NCBI GenBank assembly: GCA_028023455.1
Contig: JAQFVV010006639.1
Span: forward strand, 506,001-570,000
Direction of reading: 5' to 3'
DNA length: 64,000 bases
Origin: Epiperipatus broadwayi
Taxonomy: Eukaryota > Onychophora > Udeonychophora > Euonychophora > Peripatidae
Position 1 is the first letter of the stretch, and each line of letters begins with the position of its first letter. The notes below the pieces were generated by a model that saw only the letters and a list, made by a program, of their open reading frames with translations, did not search any database and was not told where the DNA came from. Positions 35,905 through 47,040 of this stretch are shown in pieces. Made by a program: the position numbers and the translations under genes.

Positions 35905-37131
35905 TATTAGATATTCCCATACCCTGTATATGGTTAAGCATATATATATATATAAGGAGTTTTTTTTGAATTACATTAAATAACAAATATATGTAAGACT
36001 TTTTTCCCAAATTTGTATGATGTTGTGCATACACTGCAAAACCCTGAATAATGTTTAATGTATATAATGTGTTTTTTTTGTTATGCTTTTTGACACAGTA
36101 ATGGATAATGTATACGTGTAAAAAAAAAAAAAAGATTTTTTTTTCTGAGTTTTGATGCTCAAAAATGGTGGGTATTTTAGATTATCCTACACCATGATGA
36201 ATATGTTGATAAAACGAAATGTGTGAAATACACATGTATTTTTTTTTGCTGTATTTTGTGGTAGAGAATAAGAATAATGGGTCCACAAAGAGCTGGTACC
36301 CAAAATTAAAAGTGTTATATATACACAGACTCAAAATAGAAAGAAAATATATGATATTTTTTTTCTATCTGTGATTTTTCTTCATGTGTAAAATGTAAAA
36401 GAAATATAAACCAAATACTGTATGTTTTGGTATATAAATAAATCTTCAGTCTGTAAAATATTGTGATATAAAAAAATAACTAAATCAAAATTGTGTAATA
36501 GCAACAAATGTTTGTTAATAGAGACATGGGTGAATAAATTGTTAATAATAAAGCATATATATAATCTATTGGCTGGCACCCAGACAAAAAATTTGCCAAT
36601 AGTTTAATTCAATATTTTCAAACACAAAATAGTGTTATTTAAGATTCAAACATGGAAAAATGAAATGGTTAAAGAGTCAGTAACAACTTAAATGTATCAG
36701 TAACAACTTAAATGTAAGTTAAATCATGTAAACCAATTGTTCTCAACTAAGTGATGTATGATCAATGTCAAATCTCTCCAGGCACAGGAAAGCAACCAGA
36801 GGTAAAAAAGAATACATTTATTTTTTCACATAGGAAAATAGTTAAGTTTTTGCTAAAAATTTTTTTTTAGCTGAGTGACAAATAATTTTATAACTAAAGG
36901 CAGTAAACAGATCAGGTAGTAGTAGGATGGCAGATGTTTTAGGAGGGAAGGGTAGTGTAACCTGTTAAAGTTAGATAAATATATAGAGTTTTGTTTATCC
37001 CATAATAAATTAAGAGAAAACAGCAGTCTTATAAAAAAATCTCTAATTTTTTAAGTAAAGTATACAAAAAAATAAATAAATAAATAATAATAATATAATT
37101 TTTTTTAAAATAAAAATATTTTCTGTTTTAG
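35905..37131. other. gypsy untranslated leader
   Basis: About 1.2 kb between the primer site and gag, AT-rich, with no coding frame. A 20-bp unit (ATCAGTAACAACTTAAATGT) is tandemly doubled at about 36677-36717. Confidence 0.5.
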
Positions 37132-37722
37132 ATGGATCCCACAAAAGAGGAGCAGGTGGATGAGCAACAGGAAAATGCAGAAGAGAAGATGATGTCCATA
37201 ATGATGAAAAATTCAAAGATGATGATGAACAGCATTATGACAACAATAAGATATGAAATTGAGAGAACAATGCACAAGCATCAAGAAGCCCTAGATCAAA
37301 GAATAGCCATCATAGAAACAGAGGCTAATGAGAAGACCACCAACAATAAAGTTCAAATACCTTCAAGTGGCTCACAGGGACCATCATTGATATCCCAACT
37401 GATCCATATACAGGAGTTCCAAAGCGAGCCTGGAGGGAATCCCATAGAGCACATAGAAAGCCTGAGGGAACTGATCCATGTTCATGCAATGGATGAGGCT
37501 GAGAAAGTGGCTAATGCGAGCCATTATTTAAAAAACACTGCAAAGGATTGGTGGAGGTCATTAGCACAGAAACCCAAAAACTTCAAAGAATATGAACAAG
37601 CTGTGATAGGGCAATTTTGGAGTGATGAGCACCAAGAAGATATGATTCAGACTTTGACAGCCGAAAAATATCAAGGTAGCCAGCACGGAACTTTCACCCA
37701 ATTTTTTTTAACCAAGTGGTGA
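37132..37722 (+). pseudogene. gag: gypsy gag (capsid), truncated frame
   Basis: 196 codons to a TGA. The start ATGGATCCC opens an acidic, Met-rich N-terminus (EEQVDEQQENAEEKMM) likely to form a helix. From about residue 88 the pattern of the retrotransposon gag capsid domain appears: IQEFQSEPGGNPIEHIESL, VANASHYLKNTAKDWWRSL (the A-x-x-x-L...A-x-x-WW signature) and FKEYEQAVIGQFWSDEHQE. No CCHC zinc knuckle is in this frame; the frame breaks at TKW* and later codons are scrambled, so a frameshift has removed the C-terminus. Confidence 0.8.
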
Positions 37723-37985
37723 AGTTTCAAACTCTAACTGCTTCACGTACTCTGATGGATGCATTATACGCATTATAAAGAACAATATGCCGATATGGGT
37801 CCAAAGAATGATGTTAAGCTGCCAAATTGACACCATCCCTGAGATGGGAAGATTTTTAACCTCTATTAGTGATAAAAACACAGGAGTGGAACAAAAGGGT
37901 CAAAGTAACCAAAAAAATATAAATAACTGAGGAAAATCCAAGAACCACTATCTTCCATGAAGGAGATAGATCCAGAAACAATAGC

Positions 37986-38216
37986 ATGGGAAATCTCTTT
38001 CCAATTGTGCAGATAACAGTCAAGACCGAGAGAGTGCAAGCATTAATGGATTCGGAAAGCCAAGTATCCCTGATATCAAAAGCTTGGTTTGAAAACATGA
38101 GGAGATTAAAAGAATTCATGAAGCTCCCAACAAGGCCCATTGGTCTAACTCTGGCAAATGGATGTAAATCAATGAGTGAAAATTATCAAATATGGTTGGA
38201 GTTGAGACTAAATTAA
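37986..38216 (+). pseudogene. gypsy retropepsin-like protease
   Basis: Aspartic protease that would cut the polyprotein. VQALMDSESQVSLISKAW at residues 17-34 matches the active-site loop LMDSGSQVSLIS, but the Gly of Asp-Ser-Gly is Glu (D22-S23-E24), which should abolish activity. PTRPIGLTLANG follows as the flap-side strand. After the stop at 38214 the third conserved region (GLIYDMVLGSDF, about 38250-38286) continues in the same frame. Confidence 0.75.
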
Positions 38217-38377
38217 ATATCTTCAGGACATGCCTTTTTAGTCATGGATGGACTCATTTATGACATGGTGTTGGGATCAGATTTTTAATACAACATGAAG
38301 GCTTCATTGATTACTCCCAAAGGACCTGGTACATAAAGCAAGAGGCTGTGAAATTTCAGGACACCCAGAAAAATTAG

Positions 38378-39160
38378 GTGGATGACCGCAGCTGTATCAT
38401 TCAACCGATTGACCCGGCATTGATCTTGACAAAGGTACAAGAAGCAGCGATTGCCAATCCCAGAGACAGGAACCAAATTAAAGAAATGTTGCAAAACTAT
38501 TTCAAGGTATTTTCCCAAGTCCCTGGTCAAATCAAAGGTTATACCCACCGCATTAGATTAAAAGAAGAATCATATGTCCAATCCAAAACCTACCCAATTC
38601 CCTTCCAATACAAAGAAGAGGTGGAGAGTTAAATTAAACAGATCATGGAATGGGGAATCATCGAACAGGGACCATCCCCTTACAATAATCCTTTAGTGGT
38701 CATAAGGAAAAGGAGTGGTGACCTTTGTTTGTGCCTTGATGCCCATAAATTGAACAGCATGACCATACCCGAGAGAGACATCCCCCCACCTATCCAAGAA
38801 GTCTTTGTTCATCTGGCTGGAAAGACTATTTTTTGCACTTTGGATTTAACTTCAAGTTATTGGCTGATGGCCCTTGAGCCAAGAGATCGAAAATATACTG
38901 CTTTTTGATATAACGGCCAAAGTCATGTATTCGAGAGGGTACCTTTCGGCCTTATAAACAGTGGTGCAGGATTGATGCACTGTCTCAAACAAGTACTCCC
39001 AGAGGAATTGCAAGACCATATGGTTTGCTATGTTGACGATATTGTAATAGCTTCAAAGGACATGGAAGAACACATTAAGCACTTAGGCCTATTTTTCAAG
39101 GAGTGTGAGCATGAAAACATCACCATTAATTTGGAGAAGAGCCGCTTTGCTCTAAAATAA
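38378..39160 (+). pseudogene. gypsy reverse transcriptase
   Basis: RNA-directed DNA polymerase of the element. One frame with stops at 38630, 38906 and 39158. In order: N-terminal segment with LQNYFKVFSQVPGQIKGYTHRI, SKTYPIPFQYKEEVES, MEWGIIEQGPSPYNNPLVV and KRSGDLCLCLDAHKLNSMT, motif A TLDLTSSYWLMAL, VPFGLINSGA (motif B), YVDDIVIAS (catalytic motif C, near 39029-39055) and INLEKSRFALK (motif D). Catalytic Asp residues are intact; the stops make it non-functional. Typical Ty3/gypsy length and spacing. Confidence 0.92.
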
Positions 39161-39938
39161 ATCTCATTCTTGGGTCACATCATTAGCACAGATGGAATAA
39201 AACCTCACCCTGAAAAAATTGAAGCTATTGAGAAATTCCTAAACCCCAACGACCTGCAAGCAAGTCCGTTCTTTCCTGGGGTTATGCAATTTCTATCATA
39301 AATTCTACCCTGGGTTTGCATTGGAAACAACTTATTTGATTGATCTTTTATGTAAAAATAAAAGGTGGGCATGGACCACCATTCATTATCAGGACCTTCA
39401 AGTAATCAAAAATAAGTTTTTACAAGTCGTAATGCTCCACCACCCAGATTTTAACTGCCCCTTCTACGTCCAAACCGACAGTAGTAAGAGGGGTCTAGGC
39501 ACTGTGTTATTTGAAGTGGGTGAAAGGGGACAACACCAAGTTCTCTATTTTATCAGCTGAACTTTAAAAGGGGCTGAGGTAAACTATACCATAATGGAAC
39601 AGGAAACCCTCGCTATTGTGTGAACTAGTCAAAAATTCAAGCAATTCCTCCTGGGGTCTGAAGTAATCATAATTACCGACCATAGGTGCTTGGAATTTTT
39701 AAACAAGAGTTTCCTAACAAATGACCGACTCATTCGTTGGAGTTTGACCCTACAGAAATTCCGGTATAGTGTAGTCTACTGCCCAAGACCAGAAAATGTG
39801 GTGGCTGACATTTTAAGCTGTCACCCAATACCGATGAACCCTCAGAACCCGGCACTGCATGATCAAACTGCCCAGATTATGGTAGCCCAGCAGGAAACTA
39901 CTATTGAGGATGAATTGCAAGACTTAGGATATTGGTAA
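39161..39938 (+). pseudogene. gypsy RT connection and RNase H
   Basis: ISFLGHIISTDGIKPHPEK continues RT in its frame, then a frameshift near 39258 moves to the frame reading VRSFLGLCNFYHKFYPGF. RNase H follows: FYVQTDSSKRGLGTVLFE (first catalytic Asp), YFIS*TLKGAEVNYTIMEQETLAIV* (catalytic Glu; stops at 39558 and 39621), ITDHRCLEFL (Asp), RWSLTLQKFRYSVVYCPRPENVVADILS (last Asp). It would digest the RNA strand during reverse transcription. Confidence 0.9.
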
Positions 39939-41098
39939 CAAGCTGAAAAACAATATGGACAAATAATCACTGAGCTGAAAAAGGATCTGCATGAGAGAAG
40001 TAAACATTTTCAGAAAAGACGTTCACAGTACCGGCTTAGGGAGGAGATTCTACAAATTAAAATGAAGGAATGAGACAACCCATGGAAAATAATAATTCCC
40101 ACAGAATTGAGGACCAGAATCATACATGTGCATGAGAATATTGGGCACTATGGGCCTCGAAAAACTGAAGAAGCTATTAGGTGATGGTTCTATTGGCCTG
40201 GTCTATATGCTCAAGTCCTTCTCCTCCTCAGGAGGTGCACCAAATGTGCTCAGAATCCATCCACCCCATTACTGTAACTAAACCAAATGAACTGCTTGCC
40301 ATGGACCACTATGGGCCATTGCCGTCTTTTCAACAGTTTTGGTACTTGCTCGTTACATATGATGTATTTTCAAAGTATGTACGGGTATACCCTGTAAGAG
40401 TTGCAGATTCGAGAAATGCTATCCGCATGCTCCAACAAAAGCAATTTCCAGAAGTAGGAATGCCAGAGGTAATCCTCTCAGACCACAGGACCACATTTAC
40501 TTCAAAGGAGTGGGCTAGATGGATTGAGAAACAAGGACTACATCACTGGGTAAATTCTGTTAGAAACCCTCAATCTAATCCATGTGAAAGGGTCATGAGA
40601 GAAATTAACAGGCTCTTCCCCACATACACATCTCACAATCATTGGGGATGGGTAAGGAGGACTGATGAAATTGCGGGGTACATCAACCATACCTTAAATG
40701 AATCTACAGGATTCACCCCAAAAAGGGTCCACTATGGAAAACCATGCCCTGAAATATTCGGCAAAATTTGGCCAAAAGAAGATCTGGTTATCCACCCTAA
40801 AGAAAACCAAAAAAAGACCTGTGCCTGTATGGAAAGGATGACCCAGGTAAGAATGAAAAGATATCACAATTCACCCCAGAAATTTCAAGAAGGGGATATG
40901 GTGTGGGTTAGAGCACCAAAACCAAGTAATGCAACCAAGAAGGAAATCAAAAAATTCTTCCCGCTTTACGATGGTCCTTACAAGATCCAAAGAAAATGTC
41001 AGGAGAATGCATTTTTATTAGAAGGAGAGCAAGGAAATAGAGGAACTTTTAATGCCAGGCAGTTAAAGCCATATGTCCCACCAGATCCAGGAAGATAG
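39939..41098 (+). pseudogene. gypsy integrase with GPY/F tail
   Basis: Inserts the cDNA into the genome. The N-terminal HHCC zinc finger (HENIGHYG near 40131; CTKC near 40236) is in one frame with stops at 39936, 40071 and 40182; a frameshift near 40250 leads to the 305-codon frame of the core. Catalytic residues D42 (LLAMDHYGPL), D101 (VILSDHRTTF) and E136 (NPCERVMREI) are all present and about 35 residues separate the last two. C-terminal FQEGDMVWVRAPKP and PLYDGPYKI form the GPY/F module; no chromodomain follows. Confidence 0.92.
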
Positions 41099-41352
41099 CA
41101 CAAAGTACTTAATCTAGATGGATTTTTTTAGTAAACAACAGAAATTTATAACTGGACTAAAAAATGAGAAAGAATTTTGCGTGTATATAGAGTTTAGAAG
41201 AAATGCCTAATTCAAACAAATAGGACATTTTAGATTGTAACAAAGAGTAGGTAGTGTGAGAAATAGCTGGTTGGGACTCTGTGACCTGGAAAGTTTTAGA
41301 AATTTTGTGTATATGTTAAAAAAAATATATGTATAGATATATTTTTTTGTGA

Positions 41353-41364
41353 AATGGGGGTGTG
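41353..41364 (+). promoter_or_regulatory. gypsy polypurine tract
   Basis: AATGGGGGTGTG immediately before the 3' LTR start (TGAAATGG at 41365); the primer for plus-strand DNA synthesis. Confidence 0.75.
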
Positions 41365-42771
41365 TGAAATGGTAAATCTGATTCAGATTTGCCATTTCAC
41401 TGTCTGACCCACCTAATTATTTATTTTACTAACATTTGTTTTTTTTATTATTATTCTAAAAAAACATTTTTAACTATCCTGAATAAATCCTATAATTTAT
41501 TTTGGATCATAATTGTACTCACACTTATTCTATTTTATTATGAAAAGACAAAAATTCAAATAATTAACTTTGGATTTTTTTTATATATTTTAGATATACT
41601 GTATATGTTTAAAATGTTTTTATTTTTAGTTCAAGAATCCAAGATGGCCTTTTTGAAAAGATTTGTACCTTGATAAGAAGTTTAAAATAAATGTTTAAAT
41701 TAAAAGCATTGATAAATTACCAAAATCTATTCACTGTGGAGTCTCTATTCATTAATTAGTAGAGATTCTACATTGTTATCTAAATTAAAAACTCATATAA
41801 AATTAGATTGAAATATATTAATTCTTATCGAGGTACAAACTCTCTAAAATTAGAATTAAAACAATTGCTATTGTTTTCTAAAAGATCACCTGAGGCAGCA
41901 GGAAGTAATAGATAGAGAGTGGCCTTTTTAGACAGAGAGTGACCAGAACTAGACAGAGTCGTAGAAAGCACATTATGATAATCGAGGAGTAAAACAAGGT
42001 AATCGCTGCTCTTTCCCTCCTGAGACCCAAAATCTTCTGTTATGCTGCTGCCAGAACATGCCATCAACTGCCTTAAGCCATCAATGTTTGCCCAAAGAAC
42101 TCATCCCGGGGATCACCAAGGTAGTCATCCAGATTTGACCAAAGTATTATTAGAATGTAAATATAATTTTGTAAAACTTTAAAATGTCTAAAGTTAATTT
42201 TTATTAAGAATCTTTTTTTTTAACTATCTCTTTAACCTGGTCTTTTAAATTATTTATAATGTTTTTCCTTTTGATAACTCAAGCTCACAATAATTTTCTA
42301 ATATTTTTAATTGAATATGAATTTATTTGTTTTATATTAATTTTTGCAAGAGATTATTTCATGCTTTGATTTTTTTTTGTATTTCGACAGGCTTCACTCA
42401 CGGGGGCTCAGAGTAATTTGCTAAGTGAGCAAACTATGTTTTACTAAAGGGAGTTCAGGAAAGAACGATTTAATTTTAAAATAAAATAGTTTTGATCTAT
42501 TTTATTTAGCAAGTGAAGTTATGTCGAATATATATATATTTCAAACTAAACATGCTGTAATTTCTGTAAACAGTTTTATTATAGATTTCTCAGAATGGGA
42601 TTCTATAATTTTATATTTCTGTAATTCAAAATAGAATAAAATATGCTATGGATTTTTGACCTAGTAATAGCACTGCAGGATAGCGTCAGTTAATTATCAT
42701 GCATTTTTTTAAGTTTGGAAAGAGGGAAGGGGGGATTTTTTTCGAGAATTAAATTCCCTTATTTCTATAAG

Positions 42772-44199
42772 TATGTTTTTTTTTGTATGTTAAATATTTA
42801 TATAAAGTAGTTTTTTAGGTCTGTTCATGAGACTCCAAGCATTCTTTACTAACCCAAGATCTTATAATTATTAAATAGGAATGAATTATAATTAAATAGC
42901 CTTAAAATGATCTAATACTGCATAGAGAAAGATCTCAGGTTAGTAAAGAATGCTTGGAGTCTCATGAACAGACCTAAAATGGTGTGATTGGAGTTAGCTT
43001 CCGTTCTTCGCATACGCCTGTGAAACGGAAAGTGTGTTTAAGATAGAGTTGGTATGTCAGCAGAATTCGTAGAGGCGAATTTGAGGACTTTCTGTAATTT
43101 CTATCTCCTATCGATACATGGACACGACATGTGGACGTATCGATTTTCCTTTTATTCTTCGTTGGAATAGACATACGAGTGTCCGTAATACGGCTCGTAT
43201 TTTCTTACTTACGTTTCTTCTCTCCATTTTGCATTCATATATTTATTACCTTGACATTATTTTGTTTTTATTTTGCCTATCTAATATGTAAGCCATAGGG
43301 AGATGATTCTACTGAAAGGATATTCGACCTGAATAATTGACTCTTTTGTTCGTTTGCGTAATTAGCTAAAATCATTGGGTTTTGGCTAATTCACGGTATA
43401 TTTCATTATAGGTATGATTTTAGTTGTAAGTCCAACTAAAGTGACTTGTTTGCTTTGATAATTAACTAATAGATTTTTTTATTATAATCGCTTACAGTTT
43501 TAAAGTTATTTATAAGCTATGCCAGCAAGGTCCACTAATGTCAAAAACATTAGTTGTTGAAAATCCAAATTATTAATTTTATAAAAATAAATAAAAATCA
43601 TTTTATATATATATGTTAATGGAGTAAGACGTCAAATTAGTCTTACCACAATCGTCTATTTAATTAATATCTTGTTCAATAGAAACGTTTTTTTTAAGTC
43701 ATTCTTATATATGTGCGTTAGGCAGATGTTTAAACCTATCGCTATATTATAAGCTTGTAATAAATGTGCATGGGGAATTTTGAGATCTGTGGTCATTTAA
43801 TTATGAAATAATTTTTGCTATTTAAAAAAAAAAAAGAATAAATGTAAACAAGATGAAAGATGTATAAACTTCACAAAATAAATTGTACAAAGTCAATAAT
43901 GTCAATGCTGACCGCTAATAAAAATAAAGTCATCAGAAACTCATATAATTATGAAGTTAATTTAAAAATTGTATTATTTTTTTTTTTTGAGCTTGAGTTT
44001 AAATTAATGTAAAATAACTAATGTAGAATGTTCAATGATTTTAAATATATATATATATATAACTAAAACAAACTTCCAGTGTTCTCGAATCATTTTATTT
44101 ACTTTTATTTTAAATAAATTTTGACTTTTTAAATATACCTATTAACCAATTACCCACGTTCTCATTTAAATGTAATAAAATCGAATCTCATGCTTTAAG
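42772..44199. mobile_element. 1.43-kb insertion within the 3' LTR
   Basis: Absent from the 5' LTR. The sides read CTATAAG (42765-42771) and CTTTAAG (44193-44199), an imperfect 7-bp or exact 4-bp (TAAG) direct repeat, compatible with a target duplication. No terminal inverted repeat, LTR or coding frame was found. Contents: a 167-bp hairpin at its left, then a GC- and CpG-richer patch (42980-43210) with a small inverted pair around ACGACATGTGG, then AT-rich DNA. Confidence 0.65.
42813..42979. repeat. 167-bp hairpin, 49-bp arms
   Basis: TTTTAGGTCTGTTCATGAGA...at 42813-42861 and its reverse complement at 42931-42979, about two mismatches, with a 69-bp loop. MITE-like or a small-RNA precursor shape. 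No second copy in the window. Confidence 0.85.
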
Positions 44200-44404
44200 A
44201 CGCAGCTGCCGGCACAGTGAAAATAAAGGAATTCGACCGTATCATCGAGAAAGGCTATTGATTAGATCTTTGACCTGGGATATAGATAAATAGGGCAGAA
44301 TTCACGATGTACCTGATTTATCTATCTTGTACATGGTTGGACTCGAGGTACTTTACCTGTATTCAGGGGTTTGTTGAATCATAGTGTGTTTTTCGACCGG
44401 TACA

Positions 44405-44520
44405 GTATATTGGCGATTATTTATCTTTTTGACATATATGTGTTCAAGTGTATGAGATAGAGTGAAGAATGGTGAGTTATGTGAATGTATGTGATCATAT
44501 ACTCTATATATAAAACTGAT
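44405..44520. mobile_element. foldback family C, split copy C2, part 3
   Basis: GTATATTGGCGATTATTTATC continues the family C sequence that stops at 34254; then GTGTATGAGATAGAGTG as in C3. The remainder to about 44520 is diverged. Confidence 0.8.
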
Positions 44521-45175
44521 TATTGTAAATAATAAATAAAATTTTTTACATTAATTTTTTTAAAAAAATAATAACTAATCAGAATCGTTTTTTTTTTTTC
44601 TTTATATTTTTTTTTACATTACCAAGATTAACCATTAATACTACAAATATATTTTTATAAGAAAACAAATAAATATGTAGATTCGTGTGTGTGTTTATCT
44701 TTGCTCCTTAACTATATTTACATTGTCATTTTTCTTTTCCTATCCATGTTATATTTTATGTATTGCTACTTTAACAATTAATATTTATCTAATATACTTT
44801 TTCACCTTTTTTGTGTTAATTAAAGAAAGCTTTATATAGCACAAATGGTTGCCCGATAACAGTTCTTAATAATAAATTATTATCGTGTATTTTTCTCCCT
44901 AATCCCCAGAATAGTTTTAAGCTTATGGTTTTATCAGTAAGGAGATATGGTTATTGGAAGCATACAACAATTTTTCATATCTAATGCACCTTTTCTCCAT
45001 ATTAATATGTGTCAGAAAAAGGAGAAAAAGTAGATTATTAAAACTGTAATATGTAAACTGAAATTATGTAATAGATTATGATATTTTATTTATAAAAAAA
45101 TTCTATGATTTGATTAACTTAAAGCAAAACTAGTCAAATAGTAAAACAATTATTTTGTTTTCCTTCTTTTTATAG
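44521..45175. other. AT-rich DNA, nothing recognised
   Basis: Homopolymer-rich; no feature. Confidence 0.4.
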
Positions 45176-45572
45176 ATATTTAACAGGCCAAACTCTCCAT
45201 ACAGTAGTGCCACCCTGTGCCAACCAGAGTAATCAATGGATGCCAAAAAGCTTGTGCATAAAATCTCTATCTAGTGCCTACTCATCCACTATCCCCAGAC
45301 TAGTTTCTGGTTTGTGGCCTTCATCAGTGAAAAGCCTTGGATCTGAAAGCACTGCACCTAGATCTTAGGATCTAATGCAACCCTCCAGCAGTCACCTTTT
45401 ATTTCTACTTAACTACAAAACTATGAGAATGAAATTGAAAACACAATATTTTCAATCTAAGCTCAATAGCTTATATAGTCATATGGGTCTGAACTCAGTT
45501 CAGCACCCATACATTTTGTGTCTTTGGATCTTTAACAATCATAGCTACCACTATCCTATTAGGCAGGATTGG
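45176..45572. mobile_element. foldback family A, long single arm (copy A2)
   Basis: Most complete arm of family A: AGTGCCACCCTGTGCCAACC, GTGCATAAAATC, CTAGTGCCTACTCATCCA, CAGACTAGTTTCTGG, TTCATCAGTGA, then ATAGTCATATGGGTCTGAACTCAGTTCAG. The last block is shared with family B (ATAGTCATATGAGACTGAACTAAGTTCAG), linking the two families. No coding capacity. Confidence 0.8.
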
Positions 45573-45587
45573 TGTTAAACTAATAAA

Positions 45588-45931
45588 CATCACATGATCA
45601 CCATCTCTTATGCTAGCACATAACTGTTATTAAACAGGCAAAGCTTTTCATAGAGTAGTGCCACCCTGTGCCAACCAGAGTAATCAATGGATGCCAGAAA
45701 GCTTGTGCATAAAATCCCCATCTAGTGCCTACTCATCCAACATCCCCAGACTACAAGCCAGAAACTAGTCTGGGGATATTGGATGAGTAGGCACTAGATG
45801 GGGATTTTGTGCATGAGCTTTCTGGCATCCATTGATTACTCTGGTTGGCACAGTGTGGCACTACTGTATGGAGAGTTTTTCCTGTTTAATAACTGTTATG
45901 TGCTAGCATAAGTGATGGCGGTCATGTGATC
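45588..45931. mobile_element. foldback family A, palindromic copy A3
   Basis: The left arm 45590-45755 and right arm 45766-45931 are inverted with few mismatches, leaving only about a 10-base centre. Ends are CATCACATGATCACC and its complement. Abuts A2, so three arms of one family lie in a row. Confidence 0.9.
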
Positions 45932-45984
45932 TTTTTATAGATATTATTCTTTTCTTTTTACCATTTTGAGTGGTTTCTTACTAA

Positions 45985-46045
45985 ACAAGAATTAACTGAA
46001 GCTTCTATTGAATTACATAACTTATTGTAAGTTTCAGTTATTTCT
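45985..46045. repeat. small imperfect palindrome
   Basis: AACAAGAATTAACTGAAGCTT and AAGTTTCAGTTATTTCTTGTT flank a short centre between foldbacks A3 and F. Confidence 0.65.
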
Positions 46046-46128
46046 TGTTCAGATATATATAATCTGAGTTATATATTTTATGTATATAAACATTAAAAGC
46101 CTAAAGCTAAAATTAGTCAGTAAAATAA

Positions 46129-46450
46129 TCAAAATTATCTCATATTCATAACTGAACCAGACAAGCTAAAGAAAATAAACTCTAAAACCCAATCAATGGT
46201 TTCATTACTACAAGCAGACTTCTCAAGTGTAAAAACTGTAAGAAATCGACAAATTTATGTTAAATATTACCCACAATTGTGGTAATATTTAGTATAAATT
46301 TGTTGTGGGTAATATTTATAAAAAATTGTTATTATTTTATAGACCTTCATACTTGAAGTATGCTTGTAGCAGTGAAACTATTGGTTGTGTTTTAGAATTT
46401 ATTTTCTTTGGCTAGTCTGGTTGATTTGTGATAATGAGGTAATTTTGAAT
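46129..46450. mobile_element. foldback element, family F
   Basis: Inverted arms of about 105-120 bp: TCAAAATTATCTCATATTCA...AACCAATCAATGGTTTCATTACTACAAGC at the left and the complement at the right (GCTTGTAGCAGTGAAACTATTGGTTGTG...GAGGTAATTTTGA). The centre holds a smaller palindrome (ATATTACCCACAATTGTGGTAATAT). Confidence 0.85.
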
Positions 46451-46470
46451 AAGTGTGTATATATATTAGA

Positions 46471-47040
46471 AGAGATTTGAACTCAAATTTTCTAGTTCTC
46501 TAAAGTTATTCACTCCATCTTACACAACAAACTCACATGCCTACATATATGTGAAAAAAATAAATGATCTCCAATATATTTATTTTGTGTTGAACCAAAA
46601 TTCATCAGTTGGTCTAGATTACACTCACCTACACACATACATAATGAGAACTTACTTTACATTAAGAAAGCAAAACTTCATACTTCAATAGACAGGCTTC
46701 AATCTTCTCCACCCTCCAACTCTTCAGCCATCCATATCATTGAAAATCTGATGATAATGATGACAGTTCTATCATCAGATTTTGGCTGAAGAGTTGGAGG
46801 GTGGAGAAGATTGAAGCCTGTCTATTGAAGTATGAAGTTTTTCTAATTAATATAAACTGAGTACTAATTATATATATGGCAGAGTATAATATTGACCAAC
46901 TAATGAGTGCTGATTCAGCACAAAATATGTATATTGGTTATCATTTATCTTTTTTTACATATATGTGGGCATGTGTGTTAGTTGTATAAAATAGAGTGGA
47001 TAGCTGTAGGGTGTTTGAACATCTGAGTTTAAACCCTTTT
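46471..47040. mobile_element. foldback family C, complete copy C3
   Basis: Arms of about 280 bp meet at a centre near 46757-46770 (AAAATCTGATGATA / TATCATCAGATTTT). Inner 90 bp of the arms (CTTCAATCTTCTCCACCC...) are nearly identical; the outer parts are more diverged. No coding capacity. Confidence 0.9.

Larger units (their letters stand above)
34255..44404 (+). mobile_element. Ty3/gypsy LTR retrotransposon, complete but defective
   Basis: A 10.15-kb element: 5' LTR 34255-35863, leader, gag, protease, RT, RNase H, integrase, polypurine tract, 3' LTR 41365-44404 (itself interrupted). Domain order PR-RT-RH-IN with a GPY/F tail defines Ty3/gypsy. The target duplication is 4 bp, ATAT (34251-34254) and GTAT (44405-44408) with one change; removing one copy restores AAATACATATATTGG exactly as in the uninterrupted family C copy at 29868. 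Pol has eight in-frame stops and two frameshifts. Confidence 0.93.
41365..44404 (+). repeat. gypsy 3' LTR, interrupted
   Basis: Two blocks, 41365-42771 and 44200-44404, together match the 1609-bp 5' LTR; the match breaks at CTATAAG and resumes at AAGACGCAGCTGCC. The intervening 1.43 kb is an insertion, or was deleted from the 5' LTR. Confidence 0.9.

Noticed and set aside
38378-40184. Reading the in-frame stops of gypsy pol as reassigned or suppressed codons
   Set aside because: TAA and TGA occur at unrelated conserved positions (Gln/Glu, Trp, Arg, Leu by family comparison), together with frameshifts, which fits decay, not recoding.
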